From the NCBI RefSeq assembly GCF_041320275.1, contig NZ_CP162023.1:2542001-2606000 (forward strand): DNA of 64,000 nt, in the 5' to 3' direction. The notes beneath the pieces were generated by a model that ran no database searches, was not told the origin of the DNA, and saw only the letters and a program-made list of their open reading frames with translations. This stretch comes from Mumia sp. Pv4-285. Lineage in GTDB: Bacteria; Actinomycetota; Actinomycetes; Propionibacteriales; Nocardioidaceae. Each line of letters opens with the position of its first letter. The first letter of the stretch is position 1. Position numbers and translations under genes: made by a program. Shown piece after piece: positions 61,820 through 64,000 of the stretch.

Positions 61820-63187
61820 ATGACCCAACGTCCCGCATGGAAGGCGGTGCTCGCCGTCGCCGCGACGAGCGCCGTGCTCGCGTTGTCCGCCTGCACGCCC
61901 GGCGGGGACGGGGGTGACCAGGAGAGCAAGGACGCCAAGCCCGACGACATCCAGACCGACGTCGCCGCGATGGGCGACGTCACGCTCAACGTCTGGGACC
62001 AGGAGGTCCGCGGCGGTCAGGCGAAGCAGATCGAGGCGCTCAACGCCGCGTTCCAGGAGAAGTACCCGAACATCACGATCAAGCGGACGTCGAAGTCGTT
62101 CGACGACCTTCAGAAGACGGTCCGCCTGGCGATCACGAACGACGACCCGCCGGACGTCCTGCAGGTCAACAACGGTCGCGCCGACATGGGCCAGTTCGTG
62201 TCGGCCGGTCTGATCCAGTCGCTCGACGGGTACGCCGAGGTGTACGGCTGGGACGAGCGCTACCCCGAGTCGGTGCGGAGCACGGCGTCGTACAGCAAGG
62301 ACGGCAAGACGTTCGGCGAGGGCAGCCTGTTCGGGATGCCGCAGGTCGGCGAGATGGTCGGCCTCTGGTACAACAAGTCGAAGCTCACCGATCTGGGCAT
62401 CGAGCCGCCGAAGACCCTCGACGACTTCGAGAGCGCGATGAAGGCGGCCAAGGCCGCGGGCGAGCTCCCGGTGCAGCTCGGCAACGCCGAGGCCTGGCCG
62501 GCGATCCACGACTACGCCGTCGCGATGAACCAGTTCGTGCCGCGTGACGACACCCGTGCACTCGGCTACGGCCGCGAGGGCGCGTCATGGACGTCGGACG
62601 AGAACGTCGAGGGCGCAGACCTGTTCAAGGCCTGGGTGGACGCCGGCTACTTCACGCCCGAGTTCAACGCCGTTCCCAACGACACGTCCTGGCGCAACTT
62701 CGCGAAGGGCCAGGGCGTGTTCATGATCGGCGGGACCTGGTACCAGGCGGATCTCGAGGCGGCGATGGGCGACAACCTCGGCTTCGCCCTTCCGCCCGTC
62801 GGCCCCGTCGGTGAGCCCGCCGTCACCGGCGGCACGGGCCTCCCGTTCGCCATCGCCGATGCGAGCGAGCATGCCGACGCCGCCGCGGCGTACGTCGACT
62901 TCCTCACCAACGCGGACGCGATGAAGGTGATCCAGGAGAACGGCGGCCTGCCCGTCGTGGACGGAGACGCTGCCACCGCGGCGGGCGTGGGCAAGGAGGT
63001 CGTCACGGCGTGGAACACGGTCGGCGAGGAGGACTCCCTCGTCCCGTACCTCGACTGGGCGACGCCCGACATGAGCGACCTGATGGGCCAGGAGCTGCAG
63101 AAGCTGAGCGACGGCTCGATCGACACGGCAACGTTCCTGGACGCGCTGGAGACGAACTACTCGGAATTCACGGACCAGAACGAGTGA
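61820..63187 (+). CDS. ABC sugar transporter solute-binding lipoprotein
   Basis: A 455-residue cluster-1 (extracellular solute-binding) protein. Lipobox LSAC at Cys25, after the hydrophobic VAATSAVLA. The mature protein has VWDQEVRGGQAKQIEALNAAF and the sugar-binding-protein hallmark FGMPQVGEMVGLWYNKSKL with PKTLDDFESAMKAAK. It captures an oligosaccharide or glycoside outside the membrane for the permease that follows. ATG at 61820 with AGGAGTCG upstream. The stop overlaps the permease start (GTGA). Confidence 0.94.
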   Translation: MTQRPAWKAVLAVAATSAVLALSACTPGGDGGDQESKDAKPDDIQTDVAAMGDVTLNVWDQEVRGGQAKQIEALNAAFQEKYPNITIKRTSKSFDDLQKTVRLAITNDDPPDVLQVNNGRADMGQFVSAGLIQSLDGYAEVYGWDERYPESVRSTASYSKDGKTFGEGSLFGMPQVGEMVGLWYNKSKLTDLGIEPPKTLDDFESAMKAAKAAGELPVQLGNAEAWPAIHDYAVAMNQFVPRDDTRALGYGREGASWTSDENVEGADLFKAWVDAGYFTPEFNAVPNDTSWRNFAKGQGVFMIGGTWYQADLEAAMGDNLGFALPPVGPVGEPAVTGGTGLPFAIADASEHADAAAAYVDFLTNADAMKVIQENGGLPVVDGDAATAAGVGKEVVTAWNTVGEEDSLVPYLDWATPDMSDLMGQELQKLSDGSIDTATFLDALETNYSEFTDQNE

Positions 63188-64000
63188 CGAGCGACAGCAC
63201 GGCGAGCGTCGCGGCCGGGGGTGCACCGAAGGAGGCGCAACCCCGGCCGGGCGCCCGGCGGCGTCACGGGCCGCCGGGCGAGCCGCGGGCGATCGCGTAC
63301 CTCTACATCCTGCCGGGGTTCGTCGTCCTCACGCTGTTCCTGCTGGCGCCGCTGGCGTACGCGGTGTGGCTGTCGCTCTTCGAGTGGGACGGCCTCTCCC
63401 CCGGTACGTGGGTGGGCCTGCAGAACTACGTCGACGTCCTGACCGACCCGACGCTGCGCGCGCCGTTCCTGCACGCCCTCGTGCTGGTCGTGTTCTTCTC
63501 GCTGATCCCCGTCGTCCTCGGACTCCTCGCGGCCTCGCTGCTGATGCGGTCCACCGTCCGCGGCCGCGGCATCTTCCAGGCGGTCGTGTTCGTCCCGCAG
63601 GTGATCGCCCTCACCGTCGTGGCGGTGGCCTGGAAGCGGATCCTCGCCCCGGACGGCCCGCTCAACGACGTCCTGCGCGCGATCGGGCTCGACGGTCTCG
63701 CACGAGGGTGGCTCGGTGATCCCGACACGGCTCTGGTCGCGATCGGCATCGTCGGCACCTGGCTCGGCGCAGGGCTCTGCACGGTGCTCTTCCTCGCCGG
63801 GCTCTCCCGCATGCCGCGCTCCGTCTACGACGCCGCTCGTCTCGACGGCGTCGGGTTCTTCCGCGAGACCTTCGTGATCAGCCTGCCCTCGCTGCGCAAC
63901 GAGCTCGCCGTCGCCCTGACGCTGACGATGGTCGCCGCGCTGCGGACGTTCGACCTCGTCTACCTGATGACCTCGGGCGGACCCGGCGGGGCGACGGCCG
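63184..64000 (+). CDS. ABC sugar transporter permease (3' end cut by window edge)
   Basis: The first 272 codons of a MalF-type membrane permease. A basic, Pro/Arg-rich N-terminus (about 35 residues), then membrane segments (AYLYILPGFVVLTLFLLAPLAYAV, LVLVVFFSLIPVVLGLLAAS, FVPQVIALTVVAVAWKRI). The EAA loop that contacts the ATPase is DAARLDGVGFFRETFVISLPSL. The GTG overlaps the stop of the binding protein. A second permease would be expected next, outside the window. The ATPase subunit is not seen. Confidence 0.92.
   Translation, partial: MTSDSTASVAAGGAPKEAQPRPGARRRHGPPGEPRAIAYLYILPGFVVLTLFLLAPLAYAVWLSLFEWDGLSPGTWVGLQNYVDVLTDPTLRAPFLHALVLVVFFSLIPVVLGLLAASLLMRSTVRGRGIFQAVVFVPQVIALTVVAVAWKRILAPDGPLNDVLRAIGLDGLARGWLGDPDTALVAIGIVGTWLGAGLCTVLFLAGLSRMPRSVYDAARLDGVGFFRETFVISLPSLRNELAVALTLTMVAALRTFDLVYLMTSGGPGGATA

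Overview
The window is a high-GC (about 70%), gene-dense chromosome segment of an actinobacterium. It has GTG/TTG starts, ATGA/GTGA translational couplings, a SepH homologue, actinobacterial DUF families and a coproporphyrin-type ferrochelatase with a C-terminal Fe-S Cys motif. Gene content fits the Propionibacteriales (Nocardioidaceae type, e.g. Nocardioides, Aeromicrobium, Mumia), but the genus cannot be fixed from sequence inspection alone. I see no prophage, insertion sequence, CRISPR array, rRNA or tRNA. It looks like ordinary chromosome with several accessory loci.

Left part (1-24 kb): a ROK regulator (cut by the window edge), aconitase, a GNAT enzyme, a large zinc-ribbon membrane protein and a TRAM-domain RNA methyltransferase. 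A block follows that is conserved across actinobacteria; Mycobacterium tuberculosis has the same order around Rv2689c-Rv2701c. It runs: APC-type permease diverging from two TrkA-type K+ regulators, DUF3159, OB-fold protein, DUF3710, dut, DUF3093, DUF4235, DUF4193 zinc ribbon and suhB. Next come ferrochelatase, an MFS exporter, a TRIC-type channel, the division protein sepH, a TM2 protein coupled to a lipoprotein, DUF2630, an NYN-domain RNase-like protein and a TetR regulator.

Middle (24-45 kb): a secreted basic protein, a DsbA/FrnE-like oxidoreductase coupled to a 49-residue CxxxxC protein, a BCCT osmolyte transporter, a cold-shock protein with a terminator-like hairpin in its leader, and a roughly 540-bp structured non-coding region before a GAF-domain regulator. 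Then a PLP decarboxylase coupled to a GPH-type MFS permease, an LD-carboxypeptidase coupled to an HTH-less SIS protein (cell-wall recycling?), an NfeD-SPFH membrane pair behind a structured leader, a MarR regulator diverging from an ABC exporter, a lysine-rich DNA-binding-like protein, a secreted glycerophosphodiesterase, and a Tat-exported GH106-like glycosidase with a perfect LacI-type operator.

Right part (45-64 kb): exported proteins and small coupled genes. These include a Tat-exported flavin amine oxidase coupled to an exported RidA homologue, a choice-of-anchor A surface protein with Pro-Thr-Glu repeats and an LPxxG-type sorting signal, an orphan FetB-like permease, and a phage-lysin-like CHAP protein coupled to a 69-residue, extremely acidic protein. 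A Tat amidase is coupled to a 51-residue protein with a duplicated motif, followed by a 29-bp-stem hairpin. The window ends in a sugar locus: a GH4 glycosidase and DeoR regulator diverge from a PfkB kinase, a solute-binding lipoprotein and an ABC permease cut by the right edge.

Best candidates for something under-described are the CHAP lysin plus acidic partner, the exported amine oxidase plus RidA, the amidase plus 51-aa protein, and the DsbA plus CxxxxC protein.
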